From: Prevotella sp.
Lineage (GTDB): Bacteria; Bacteroidota; Bacteroidia; Bacteroidales; Bacteroidaceae
Length of the DNA stretch: 53,301 nucleotides
Reading direction: 5' to 3'
Assembly: GCA_017455495.1 (NCBI GenBank)
Contig: JAFTAR010000003.1
Coordinates: 1 to 53,301, forward strand
Made by a program: the position numbers and the translations under genes. This document shows positions 46,077 to 53,301 of this stretch, in pieces; the first letter of the stretch is position 1, and the number at the start of each line of letters is the position of its first letter. The notes beneath the pieces were generated by a model. It was not told the DNA's origin and ran no database searches. It was given only the letters and a program-made list of their open reading frames with translations.

Positions 46077-46742
46077 ATGAAGATAATCGTTTCGTCTGAG
46101 ATAAAGGCCGTTTGCCCCGTGTTTGTGGGGGCTTGTGTTGAGGCTAAGGTAGAGAACAGCCCCTTCAACGGGCCGCTGTGGGACGAGATACGCGAGGCAG
46201 AGGCTGGCTTCAGGGCCAGTCTGACAACGGAGAGCCTAAAGGAAATGCCGTCTATTGCCGCTACTCGGGCTATCTATAAGAAATGCGGCAAGGACCCCTC
46301 GCGCTACCGGCCAGCCAGCGAGCAGCTTATCCGCCGCATACTGCAAGGCAAGGAACTCTACCAGATAGACACCCTTGTGGACCTCATCAACCTGGCCTCA
46401 ATAGGCTACGGCTACAGCATTGGGGGCTTTGATGCCGACAAGTTCGTTGGCGACACCCTTACGCTTGGCATTGGCCGCGAAGGAGAGCCTTACGAGGGCA
46501 TAGGCCGTGGCGTGCTCAACATTGCCGGTCTGCCTGTCTACCGCGACGAGCTGGGTGGGGTGGGTACGCCTACCAGCGACAACGAGCGCACAAAGATTAC
46601 GCTCAGCACCACCCACCTCGTGGTGCTCATCAATGGCTACGACGGCGACGAGCAGCGTGTCATTGACAATGCCTGCTACATACAGCAGCTCATCAGGCAA
46701 TATGCACAGAGCAACGGAGGTGCTGTCTCGGTGTACAGGTAG
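46077..46742 (+). CDS. B3/4 domain protein (tRNA-editing-domain-like, COG3382)
   Basis: 221 residues, cytoplasmic. The fold resembles the B3/B4 editing domain of phenylalanyl-tRNA synthetase beta chain: SIAATRAIYKKCGKDPSRYRPASEQLIRRILQGK (~60-93, given here as overlapping landmarks SIAATRAIYKK and RYRPASEQLIRR), then VDLINLASIGYGYSIGGFDAD and GEPYEGIGRGVLNIAGLPVY (~138-157). Stand-alone members are proposed to deacylate misacylated tRNAs or act on amino acids; the activity is unproven. It lies 15 nt after ligA and may share its transcript. Confidence 0.85.
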   Translation: MKIIVSSEIKAVCPVFVGACVEAKVENSPFNGPLWDEIREAEAGFRASLTTESLKEMPSIAATRAIYKKCGKDPSRYRPASEQLIRRILQGKELYQIDTLVDLINLASIGYGYSIGGFDADKFVGDTLTLGIGREGEPYEGIGRGVLNIAGLPVYRDELGGVGTPTSDNERTKITLSTTHLVVLINGYDGDEQRVIDNACYIQQLIRQYAQSNGGAVSVYR

Positions 46743-46782
46743 AAGTTTTTCACTGAAAAAAAGAGCCGGTTCGTTGAAAGCT

Positions 46783-46814
46783 TTTGTTCGTGTGGCCTGC
46801 AATTGCTACCTTTG
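46783..46814 (+). promoter_or_regulatory. Promoter of the secreted protein pair
   Basis: TTTG (46783-46786), 20 nt, TACCTTTG (46807-46814) is an ideal Bacteroidetes promoter, 52 nt before the ATG at 46867. Confidence 0.8.
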
Positions 46815-46866
46815 CAGCGAGAATGAAGTAACACGAAAGTAACGCAAAAAAGAAAGGAAACGGACT

Positions 46867-47280
46867 ATGAAGAATGGGATGATAATCTGCTTGCTGGCTC
46901 TCTCCGCCCAGGCCCTTGCCGGCGACTTCACCTATAAATACTTGGTGATGACCGACAGCGGCGGCAACCACACCTCGCTTGCCACGAGCGGGCTCACGAT
47001 GCGTATAGAAAACGGGAACCTTGTTATAGTAAGCAACGAGGGAACCACCACGCTCAGCCTGGCCTCGCTGGCAAAGATGGAGTTTTCAGAAACCAAGGTG
47101 GGCAACACGACTACTGCTATCGGCATGCTGCCTGTTGGCAGTGCTGATGTTGAGGTGTTCAACCTTCAGGGTGTCGGCATGGGCACCTTCAGCAGCATGA
47201 GCCAGGCGCGTGCCACTCTGCCTGCCGGCATATACATAGTGAAGCAGAACGGACAAACAAGGAAGATAACACTTAAATAA
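46867..47280 (+). CDS. Small secreted protein with T9SS-like C-terminal signal
   Basis: 137 residues. Signal peptide ~1-18 (IICLLALSAQALAG). Residues ~20-72 form a short beta module (TSGLTMRIENGNLVIVSN...LSLASLAKMEFSE). The C-terminal ~45 residues (VEVFNLQGVGMGTFS...LPAGIYIVKQNGQTRKITLK) match the T9SS type A sorting domain, with the signature LPAGIYIVK. The neighbour at 47291 has a similar N-terminal beta module (NGQTLTIINKEYTLGDITQMYID) and follows after 10 nt. Probably surface-anchored; function unknown. Confidence 0.82.
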   Translation: MKNGMIICLLALSAQALAGDFTYKYLVMTDSGGNHTSLATSGLTMRIENGNLVIVSNEGTTTLSLASLAKMEFSETKVGNTTTAIGMLPVGSADVEVFNLQGVGMGTFSSMSQARATLPAGIYIVKQNGQTRKITLK

Positions 47281-47290
47281 AACGATAGTC

Positions 47291-49495
47291 ATGAGAAAGT
47301 TATATGCAATGATGGCAGCCTTGATGATGGCTGTAGCTGTTCAGGCACAGACGCTCAACGTGGAGGTGGGGCAGGTGACCTACCAGATTCCAGCCGAGCA
47401 GGCCGGAGAGATGCTCTATCAGAACGGTCAGACGCTTACCATTATCAATAAGGAGTACACTCTTGGCGACATAACCCAGATGTATATTGACGACACGCAG
47501 GTCGTTGACGATGCCGTCAGCGTGGTCTACAGCGGCACGCAGGCAAGGGTCTTTGTGGCTGGCAATGCCGCTCGGTATCTTACTGTAAATGTGAGCGGTG
47601 CACACGTTGGGATAATCCAAAGCAGCGACCTGGCGCAGGAGATAACCTACACCCTGAGCGGAGCCACCACCGACGGCGAGTTCTATATGGAGGGCTCCTA
47701 TAAGGCTACCGTTGAGTTCGCCGGCGTTACCATTACGAATGCCAACCCCGTGTATAGCGGAGCTGCCGTCTATGTAAAGAATGGCAAGCGCATAGATATC
47801 AGCGTGAAGAAGGATACCGAGAACAGCCTCACCGACTGTGCGTCGCCCTCTGCCGACCTGGCCCACAAGGCATGCCTCTGGGTGAAGGGCCACGCTGACT
47901 TCAAGGGTAAGGGAACGCTCAATGTAAACTGTAAATACAGCGACGCACATGCCATAAAGACAGGTGAATACATGACGCTGAAGAACTGCACCATAAACAT
48001 TCTCGCCGCTGGTAAGGACGGCCTCCACGCCAGCGAGTACTTCCTCATGCAGAGCGGCACGCTCAGCGTTAGCGGCGTAGGTGCCGATGCCGTGCAGGCA
48101 GAGCTTGACGGCACTGTCAATACTGGCCAGACCACCGACCACGAGGGAGAGGACTCTGGCAACATTTACATAGAGGGCGGCACCCTCACCCTTACTACCA
48201 CTGCCAATGGCTCCAAGGGCCTGAAGAGCGACAGTACCATCATCATTACCGATGGCACTCTCACCATAAACGTAAGCGGCGGCGTTGACACGAGCGACTC
48301 TACAGACCCGGCATACGTGTCTGCCATTGCAGCAGGCAAGTTCGTGCAGAACGGCGGCACTATAAACATCACAGTGAAAGGAATTTCTGGCCGTGGCGTT
48401 AAAGCTTATGATATAGAGACCAACGGCGGTGAGCTTACCATCAACAACAGTGCCGGGGCAACCACCGTTTCCGGCGACGTGAAGGGTGCCAAGGGTCTTA
48501 AGGGCCTCAACATAGCCCTCAACGCCGGCACAATCAGCATAACCATGAGCGGAGCAGCAGGCAAAGGCATCCGTGCCGGCGACGGCACTCAGTCCACCAG
48601 CAGCAGTGGCGGCGGTGGCGGCGGCTGGGGATGGGGACCCGGCGGCGGTGGCGGCGGCATGGGCGGCGGCTCCACCTGGTCGAACATCACAGGCTCTTAC
48701 ACTCAGGGCAAGAGCGACGGCACAGGACCCACCATTACCGTCATCACAACCGGAGCTGCCAGCAGCAGCTCGTCGGCAAAGGCTATCAAGGCCATCTGCA
48801 ACATCTATATCTACGGAGGCACCACGGAAGTAGAGACATCCAAGAGCGGCGCCGAGGGCCTGGAGTCGAAGCAGAACATATACATTGAGGGCGGTCAGCA
48901 CTACTTCAAGTGCTACGACGACTGTATCAACGCCAAGGGAAAGATATTCTTCAACGGAGGAGCCACGGTGTGCTACAGCAACGGCAACGATGCCGTTGAC
49001 TCCAACGCCGGCACCACAGGAGCCATCACCATCGGCAACGGAGCCGTCTTTGCCTTCACCACGAAGGGAGCACCCGAGGAAGGCCTTGACTGCGACAACA
49101 ACAGCTACATCCAGATCACAGGCACGGGCATAGCCATCTCTGCCGGAGCATCACAAGGCGGCGGCGGTGGCGGCGGTGGCGGCTCCAGCAGCGGCAACAC
49201 CATCTCGAACGCAGCTCAGGGCTATGCCTTCGTCACGTCAACGATCAGCTATCAGGCCAACCGTTACTACACCCTGGCCAATGCCTCTGGCACCAACCTC
49301 GTGACCTACAGCTTCCCTGCATCATGCAGCAGCTCGCTGGCCCTGTTCACGGCTACCGGTATGGTAAAGAACAGTTCATATGCCGTGAAGTACAGCACCA
49401 CGGCGCCCACCGATGCCACCACAGCCTGGCACGGCCTCTACCTTGGCTCCACCCATAAGGGCACTACTCAGGTCACTTCGTTTACAGCAAAATAG
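47291..49495 (+). CDS. Cthe_2159-like carbohydrate-binding beta-helix protein, Gly-rich
   Basis: 734 residues. Signal peptide ~1-19 (MMAVAVQAQ). A short N-terminal module (~21-72) resembles that of the preceding small protein. Residues ~90-420 and ~500-620 form a beta-helix with many repeated strands (GTLTINVSGGVDTSDS, GGTINITVKG, SGAEGLESKQNIYIEGGQHY), as in the Cthe_2159 acidic-polysaccharide-binding family. The helix is interrupted by two Gly-rich loops, ~437-458 (GGGGGGWGWGPGGGGGGMGG) and ~624-636. No catalytic motif seen. The last ~85 residues are a beta domain without the usual sorting tail. Likely an extracellular carbohydrate-binding or adhesive protein. Confidence 0.85.
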   Translation: MRKLYAMMAALMMAVAVQAQTLNVEVGQVTYQIPAEQAGEMLYQNGQTLTIINKEYTLGDITQMYIDDTQVVDDAVSVVYSGTQARVFVAGNAARYLTVNVSGAHVGIIQSSDLAQEITYTLSGATTDGEFYMEGSYKATVEFAGVTITNANPVYSGAAVYVKNGKRIDISVKKDTENSLTDCASPSADLAHKACLWVKGHADFKGKGTLNVNCKYSDAHAIKTGEYMTLKNCTINILAAGKDGLHASEYFLMQSGTLSVSGVGADAVQAELDGTVNTGQTTDHEGEDSGNIYIEGGTLTLTTTANGSKGLKSDSTIIITDGTLTINVSGGVDTSDSTDPAYVSAIAAGKFVQNGGTINITVKGISGRGVKAYDIETNGGELTINNSAGATTVSGDVKGAKGLKGLNIALNAGTISITMSGAAGKGIRAGDGTQSTSSSGGGGGGWGWGPGGGGGGMGGGSTWSNITGSYTQGKSDGTGPTITVITTGAASSSSSAKAIKAICNIYIYGGTTEVETSKSGAEGLESKQNIYIEGGQHYFKCYDDCINAKGKIFFNGGATVCYSNGNDAVDSNAGTTGAITIGNGAVFAFTTKGAPEEGLDCDNNSYIQITGTGIAISAGASQGGGGGGGGGSSSGNTISNAAQGYAFVTSTISYQANRYYTLANASGTNLVTYSFPASCSSSLALFTATGMVKNSSYAVKYSTTAPTDATTAWHGLYLGSTHKGTTQVTSFTAK

Positions 49496-49500
49496 CATCG

Positions 49501-49584
49501 TGAGAAAAAAGCAGTACTATTTTGTGAAAAAGCAGTCCCTTTTTGTGAAAAAGCAGTGCCTTTTTATAAAAAAGGACTGCTCTT
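49501..49584 (+). repeat. Tandem 21-bp repeats ending in a terminator-like hairpin
   Basis: Units of the form GTGAAAAAGCAGTCCCTTTTT start at 49524 and 49545, with a longer first copy from 49500. The last unit plus the next bases form AGCAGTGCCTTTTT-AT-AAAAAAGGACTGCT and then CTTTT, a stem that could terminate the gene ending at 49495. Confidence 0.75.
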
Positions 49585-49604
49585 TTGAGAGAAAGCTCAG
49601 CGGC

Positions 49605-50183
49605 TTGGGAAAGACGCTGGGCCTTTTTCTCGTTTTCGCTGTCTGTGCGGCATGCCAGACCACGCTCCGCACCGGCGATCTCTTGTTCCATGTCGTGGAG
49701 CAAGGCAACGCCATTACCGCAGTCACCCCCGCTATGACCGACCATGTGGCCATCTATGCAGGCCGCGGCATGGTTTTAGAGGCCTATCCCGGCATTGGTG
49801 TTGCGCTGACTCCGCTCCCTGTGGTGCTCAGTCGCTCGTCAGGCCATTATGTCACTGCAAGGGTGGGGGAGGCCGACCGCCGCCAGTCGGTGGCCAATGC
49901 CAGAGCATACATCGGCCTGCCTTACGACTCCCTCTTCCTGCCCACCACCGGGGCCGTCTACTGCTCCGAGCTGGTACAGCTGAGCTATGTGGACCGGCGG
50001 GGGCACCCCATTTTCAGCGCCATCCCTATGTCGTTCCACGACTCCACCGGCACCATAACCCCCTTCTGGCAGCAGTTCTACCAGCGCCACGGCCTCGGCG
50101 TGCCTGAAGGCGAGCCGGGCACGAATCCGGGCGAGCTGAGCCAGCGCCGTCAGGTGAAGATGGGAAGCAGAATAATTAAATAA
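49605..50183 (+). CDS. YiiX/YebB-like NlpC/P60-type cysteine hydrolase, probable lipoprotein
   Basis: 192 residues from a TTG at 49605 (LGKTLGLFLVFAVCAACQTT), which gives a lipoprotein-like signal ending CAAC. The open frame extends upstream to a GTG at 49500 and further, but that part reads through a tandem-repeat hairpin and encodes KKQSLF repeats, so the later start is preferred; the start is not certain. The hydrolase domain shows RTGDLLFHVVEQG, AMTDHVAIYAGRGMVLEAYPGIG (His general base) and GAVYCSELVQLSY (nucleophile Cys), the YiiX_YebB-like arrangement. These enzymes cut amide bonds in peptidoglycan or lipids; the substrate here is unknown. Confidence 0.85.
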   Translation: MGKTLGLFLVFAVCAACQTTLRTGDLLFHVVEQGNAITAVTPAMTDHVAIYAGRGMVLEAYPGIGVALTPLPVVLSRSSGHYVTARVGEADRRQSVANARAYIGLPYDSLFLPTTGAVYCSELVQLSYVDRRGHPIFSAIPMSFHDSTGTITPFWQQFYQRHGLGVPEGEPGTNPGELSQRRQVKMGSRIIK

Positions 50184-50238
50184 ACAAAAAATACGGCCCT
50201 TGGGAAAAAGAAAACGGCTCCAAGTTAGGATTTTGTTG

Positions 50239-50246
50239 TAACTTTG
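50239..50246 (+). promoter_or_regulatory. Promoter -7 box of pgk
   Basis: TAACTTTG lies 54 nt before the pgk ATG. No TTTG lies 19-21 nt upstream. Confidence 0.6.
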
Positions 50247-50300
50247 TGGCCTATTATTAAAAATGAGTACTTATTAATACATTAAACATTGTTTTAAGTC

Positions 50301-51584
50301 ATGACAATCAATGAATTCAACTTTGCCGGTAAGAAGGCAATTGTGCGCGTAGACTTCAACGTGCCCTTAGACGAGAACGGTAACATCACAGACGACACCC
50401 GCATCCGCGGTGCCCTGCCCACCCTGAAGAAAATCCTGGCCGACGGCGGTGCTGCCATCATCATGAGCCACATGGGCAAGCCCAAGGGAAAGGTGAACCC
50501 CAAGCTCTCGCTCGGACAGATTCGCGAGGCTGTGGAGAAGACCCTCGGAGTGCCCGTGGCCTTCGCTGCCGACTGCGCCAAGGCTGATGCCGAGGCTGCT
50601 GCTCTGCCCATGGGTCAGGCCCTGCTGCTTGAGAACCTGCGCTACTATCCTGAGGAGGAGGGCAAGCCCGTTGGCATTGACAAGGAAGACCCCGCCTACA
50701 AGGACGCAAAGGACAAGATGAAGGTGGCCCAGAAGCTCTTTGCCAAGAAGCTGGCCAGCTATGCCGACTGCTACGTCATGGATGCCTTCGGCACGGCTCA
50801 CCGCAAGCACGCCTCTACCGCCGTCATTGCCGACTTCTTCGACGCTGACAACAAGATGCTCGGACTCCTCATGGAGAAGGAGGTTCAGGCCTTCGACAAC
50901 GTGCTCAACAACATCAAGCGCCCCTTCGTGGCCATCATGGGCGGCTCCAAGGTGTCAAGCAAGATTGGAATCATTGAGAACCTTCTTGGCAAGGTGGACC
51001 GCCTCATCCTCTGCGGCGGCATGACCTACACCTTCTCGAAGGCTCACGACGGCAAGATTGGCAACAGCATCGTGGAGCTTGACAAGCTTGACGTGGCCCT
51101 TGGCGTAGAGAAGCTGGCTAAGGAGAAGGGCGTGGAGCTTGTGCTGGGCACCGACTGCACCGCCACCAACGGCCTTGACTTCGGCACAATGACTGTCAAG
51201 GAGGGTGCACAGATTATCACCTGCCCCGCCAATGACGTGCCCGAGGGCTTCGAGGGTGTTGACGCAGGTCCTGAGAGCCAGAAGGCATTTGCCAAGGCCA
51301 TTGAGGGTGCCAAGACTATCCTCTGGAACGGTCCAGCCGGTGTCTTCGAGTGCGACTCCTTCACAGCCGGCAGCCGCGCCATCGGCGAGGCCATTGCAAA
51401 GGCTACCAAGGAGGGTGCCTTCTCACTCATCGGAGGCGGCGACAGCGTGGCATGTGTCAACAAGTTCGGACTGGCCGACCAGGTGAGCTACATCTCTACT
51501 GGCGGCGGCGCTCTTCTTGAGGCCATCGAGGGTAAGACTCTTCCCGGTGTGGCTGCTATCAAAGGCGAGAAAGAGGGAAAGTAA
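50301..51584 (+). CDS. pgk: Phosphoglycerate kinase
   Basis: Transfers phosphate from 1,3-bisphosphoglycerate to ADP in glycolysis. 427 residues, two Rossmann-like domains. Substrate-side motif [13 protein letters not shown] (~16-28, starting at the first strand), [21 protein letters not shown] (~55-62) and [11 protein letters not shown]; nucleotide-side motifs [16 protein letters not shown] (~212-227), GPAGVFE and the C-terminal [13 protein letters not shown]. Codon use is strongly biased to C/G-ending codons, as expected of a highly expressed gene. Confidence 0.98.
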   Translation: MTINEFNFAGKKAIVRVDFNVPLDENGNITDDTRIRGALPTLKKILADGGAAIIMSHMGKPKGKVNPKLSLGQIREAVEKTLGVPVAFAADCAKADAEAAALPMGQALLLENLRYYPEEEGKPVGIDKEDPAYKDAKDKMKVAQKLFAKKLASYADCYVMDAFGTAHRKHASTAVIADFFDADNKMLGLLMEKEVQAFDNVLNNIKRPFVAIMGGSKVSSKIGIIENLLGKVDRLILCGGMTYTFSKAHDGKIGNSIVELDKLDVALGVEKLAKEKGVELVLGTDCTATNGLDFGTMTVKEGAQIITCPANDVPEGFEGVDAGPESQKAFAKAIEGAKTILWNGPAGVFECDSFTAGSRAIGEAIAKATKEGAFSLIGGGDSVACVNKFGLADQVSYISTGGGALLEAIEGKTLPGVAAIKGEKEGK

Positions 51585-51599
51585 ATCAATGCTTCCGTT

Positions 51600-52499
51600 A
51601 TGAAGAAAACCTTCATTACCCTTATGGGGCTTCTGGTCATGATTAGCTGTGACCAGAGGCCCCGTTCTGTTGACAGCAGCAGCATAGACCCGTCCTATTC
51701 CAACGAGAGCGCGGAAGGGGCTGACAACGGCAATGACTATGTCGATGCCGATGCCGCCCGCGACACTGTCACCACCACGCCGCTCGTTTACGACTACGAC
51801 GAGGACAAGGTGCAAGTCAGCCTGCATCTCTTCTATCCTGAGAGCGGCGCCAACCAGTATCTGCTTACTGCCGTCCGCGAGTTTATCAGCGAGCAGCTCG
51901 GAGGCAGCTACACAGGCCGCTTGGACAACGGCGAGGCCCTGCTGCAGCACTATGGCGACAGCATACGCAACTACCTCGTGGCTGAGCATGAGAACGACAA
52001 GGCCAATATGGACGAGGACTACATCAACGGCTACTTCCGCAACATCGTTATAATGAAGGCCTACGAGACGGAGCGTCTCGTCACCTTCACCTACGACGAG
52101 GACATCTACCTGAACGGTGCCCACGGCAGCCATGCCACCTACGGCATGACGTTCCGCAAGAGCGACGGCCGCCGCTTTGGCAGGGACATGCTCCGCTGCG
52201 TGTTCAGCGAGGACATGCACCTGTTGGTGAAGGACGGCCTGAAGCGGTACTTCTCGGACATGAACCAGTTGTCAGACCTTACCGACGAGGAGCTGAAGGA
52301 GTTTATCCTTACGGATGATCATGTTGACTACCTCCCCATGCCCAACCATGAGCCTTATATCACGGCAGAGGGAGTGAACTTCATCTACCAGCCCTACGAG
52401 ATTTCGTTCTTTGCGGCCGGCCTGCCCTCATTCACTGTTCCCCTTGACAGCATGCAGCCCTTCTTCACCATAACGGCTCAGCGCATGGCTGCTTATTAA
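51600..52499 (+). CDS. DUF3298/RsiV-like lipoprotein
   Basis: 299 residues. A lipoprotein signal (MKKTFITLMGLLVMISC, Cys17) is followed by a low-complexity acidic linker (~18-60). The domain ~65-295 matches the DUF3298/RsiV (PdaC-like) fold: VQVSLHLFYPESGANQYLL, YDEDIYLNGAHGSHATYGM and FRKSDGRRFGRDML. In Bacillus RsiV the domain binds lysozyme; related Bacteroidales lipoproteins are of unknown role. It follows pgk by 15 nt and may share its transcript. Confidence 0.85.
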   Translation: MKKTFITLMGLLVMISCDQRPRSVDSSSIDPSYSNESAEGADNGNDYVDADAARDTVTTTPLVYDYDEDKVQVSLHLFYPESGANQYLLTAVREFISEQLGGSYTGRLDNGEALLQHYGDSIRNYLVAEHENDKANMDEDYINGYFRNIVIMKAYETERLVTFTYDEDIYLNGAHGSHATYGMTFRKSDGRRFGRDMLRCVFSEDMHLLVKDGLKRYFSDMNQLSDLTDEELKEFILTDDHVDYLPMPNHEPYITAEGVNFIYQPYEISFFAAGLPSFTVPLDSMQPFFTITAQRMAAY

Positions 52500-52512
52500 G
52501 AGGTGTAGGAAC

Positions 52513-52586
52513 GGACAAAAACACTGATTGACACGGCTTTTCTTAGATTTTTAGTAAGAAAAGAACCGTGTCAATCAGTGTTTGTC
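52513..52586. terminator. Long hairpin between convergent genes (terminator or repeat)
   Basis: Arms of about 32 bp, GACAAAAACACTGATTGAC... (from 52514) and ...GTCAATCAGTGTTTGTC (to 52586), pair with two small bulges around a 9-nt loop GATTTTTAG. It sits between the genes ending at 52499 and 52615 and could terminate both. Its length and the CACTGATTGACACGG arm suggest a repeat element reused as a terminator. Confidence 0.7.
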
Positions 52587-52614
52587 TGGTGCCTAAAGCC
52601 CCAATTACAACTTG

Positions 52615-52971
52615 TTAGTTGTTCGTAGGCATGGTGTTGATGAAGGGAGCTGCTGCTGCCTCGGCCTCCTCAGCCTTGCGGCGTGCCCTGTCGTAAGCTC
52701 TCTGGGCTTTCTCTACAGCCTTCTGAGCCTTTTCAGCTTTTTTCTGTGCCTTCTGTAGGGCCTTCTCTGCCTTCTGGGCAGCTTTGCGTGCCTTCTGTGC
52801 TTCCTTCACCAGCTTTTCCTCCTGCTGGCGTTGCCTTGCAGCCTGCTGCAGCTGGTCGGAGGTCATGGCGGCAGCGTCCTGCTGGGTTACAACGGTCTGT
52901 GCATTGGCTGCCGGAGTGGCCATGAACATAGCTATTGCTATTATGGCACCATAAATGAATCTTTTCTTCAT
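52615..52971 (-). CDS. Periplasmic Lys/Ala-rich coiled-coil protein
   Basis: 118 residues from the ATG at 52971 (MKKRFIYGAIIAIAMFMATP). Signal peptide ~1-24 (ending AANAQ). The mature part is Gln/Ala/Lys-rich (KAAQKAEKALQKAQKKAEKA in ~60-100), an almost continuous helix likely to form a coiled coil, with an Asn/Thr-rich end. A longer frame starts at 53019, but that codon lies inside the TAATTTTG box (53024-53017). No family recognised. It may be a structural lipoprotein-like spacer, but there is no lipobox Cys. Confidence 0.75.
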   Translation of the reverse strand: MKKRFIYGAIIAIAMFMATPAANAQTVVTQQDAAAMTSDQLQQAARQRQQEEKLVKEAQKARKAAQKAEKALQKAQKKAEKAQKAVEKAQRAYDRARRKAEEAEAAAAPFINTMPTNN

Positions 52972-53016
52972 AATGTAATTGTCTTTTAAGGTGGAAATGT
53001 GGTTGCTTTTGGCTGG

Positions 53017-53024
53017 CAAAATTA
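53017..53024 (-). promoter_or_regulatory. Promoter -7 box of the coiled-coil protein
   Basis: The minus strand reads TAATTTTG, 45 nt before the ATG at 52971. It decides that start, because the longer frame would begin inside the promoter. Confidence 0.55.
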
Positions 53025-53073
53025 GTCATTTCCTGCGAACTAAGCAAGAAAAACTGCTAAAAATGGCGAAATA

Positions 53074-53105
53074 CTTGGAGGTTTGCTCCTTTTTTCTTAC
53101 TTTTG
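53074..53105 (+). promoter_or_regulatory. Upstream promoter of the last gene
   Basis: CTTG (53074-53077), 20 nt, TACTTTTG (53098-53105). A second promoter lies 88 nt further on. Confidence 0.5.
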
Positions 53106-53162
53106 CAGTCTTAACACTTGTTTAGCATGATACAGGAGGAGGAAAACAAGAGGAGCTTCGCC

Positions 53163-53193
53163 TTGGCCGTTTCATTAAAAAGCACTACCTTTG
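53163..53193 (+). promoter_or_regulatory. Proximal promoter of the last gene
   Basis: TTG (53163-53165), 20 nt, TACCTTTG (53186-53193), 31 nt before the ATG at 53225. AAAAGGAGAG precedes that ATG. Confidence 0.65.
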
Positions 53194-53224
53194 CATCATT
53201 AAAATATAAAAAGGAGAGACAGTT

Positions 53225-53301
53225 ATGCAGATAGCCAACCCCATCTACGACACCGTGTTCAAGTACCTTATGGAGGACGAGCGCATAGCGCGTACCATTC
53301 T
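53225..53301 (+). CDS. Rpn/PD-(D/E)XK nuclease-family (transposase-like) protein, first 25 codons
   Basis: Only the start is in view, opening MQIANPIYDTVFKYLMEDER. It resembles the common Bacteroidales PD-(D/E)XK 'transposase-like' (Rpn) proteins, which open NPIYDVVFKYLMED. An AAAAGGAGAG site precedes the ATG, stronger than usual for this genome. Nothing can be said about catalytic residues. Confidence 0.6.
   Translation, partial: MQIANPIYDTVFKYLMEDERIARTI

Noticed and set aside
47300-48901. Long minus-strand open frame (533 codons) opposite the Gly-rich beta-helix gene
   Set aside because: It is a shadow created by the biased, G+C-rich codon pattern of the real gene; no start signals or family motifs.
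53128-53235. Short open frame MIQEEENKRSFALAV... before the last gene
   Set aside because: It runs across the TACCTTTG promoter at 53186 and overlaps the next start; probably chance.

Overview
The window looks like chromosomal DNA of a Bacteroidales bacterium, most likely Prevotella-like. Promoters throughout have the Bacteroidetes form TTTG - about 20 nt - TAnnTTTG, ribosome binding sites are A-rich rather than Shine-Dalgarno-like, the G+C content is moderate, and the gene set is typical of gut or rumen Bacteroidales: GH28/GH2/GH89 glycosidases, a two-component-regulator propeller sensor, an Rnf complex with an RseC-like leader gene, rubrerythrin, a DUF5686-like protein and secreted proteins with T9SS-like C-termini. 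No tRNA, rRNA, CRISPR array, phage or intact insertion sequence was seen.

Layout. 1-563: start of a phosphohexomutase (minus). 974-1333: small secreted protein with a long repeat-bearing leader. 1416-13854: a minus-strand block, read GH28 -> GH2 -> metallo-beta-lactamase-fold hydrolase -> GH89 -> gmd -> class A penicillin-binding protein -> ilvD. 14024-16756: a sensor with propeller and Y_Y_Y domains but no kinase, facing the glycosidase block. 16813-17013: a promoter-to-terminator non-coding RNA gene, best candidate 6S RNA. 17045-18448: ribE and an ECF sigma factor. 18494-22827 (minus): an acidic protein, a ClC channel, fmt, an unrecognised 39-codon ORF and rpe. 23133-28941: RseC-like protein and rnfBCDGEA, then an HD hydrolase and rubrerythrin. 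30845-32449 (minus): SPOR lipoprotein, ruvX, def. 32679-41668: small envelope proteins (YtxH, holin-like, 84 aa), an outer-membrane DUF5686-like protein, and an AddAB-type helicase-nuclease pair whose AddB subunit is frameshifted. 41702-43916: divergent queC and a secreted beta-helix protein. 43950-46742: ligA and a B3/4 protein. 46867-50183: a small CTD-bearing secreted protein, a Gly-rich Cthe_2159-like beta-helix protein and a YiiX-like cysteine hydrolase. 50301-52971: pgk, a DUF3298/RsiV-like lipoprotein and a Lys/Ala-rich periplasmic protein. The window ends in the first codons of an Rpn/PD-(D/E)XK-like gene.

The Rnf genes form a membrane ferredoxin:NAD+ oxidoreductase. The glycosidase block plus the orphan sensor suggests pectin and host-glycan use without a local SusC/SusD pair. 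AddAB, LigA and RuvX are repair functions.

The most unusual signals are small. Seven-bp tandem tracts lie just upstream of several start codons and also inside two genes, with the C-rich strand always the sense strand of the gene. Palindromic mini-elements of roughly 75-180 bp include one inserted in frame inside the LigA zinc finger. RnfG has a Cys-rich nine-residue repeat tail. The 39-codon ORF has its start buried in a perfect 16-bp hairpin. The kinase-less sensor and the ncRNA next to it complete the list.
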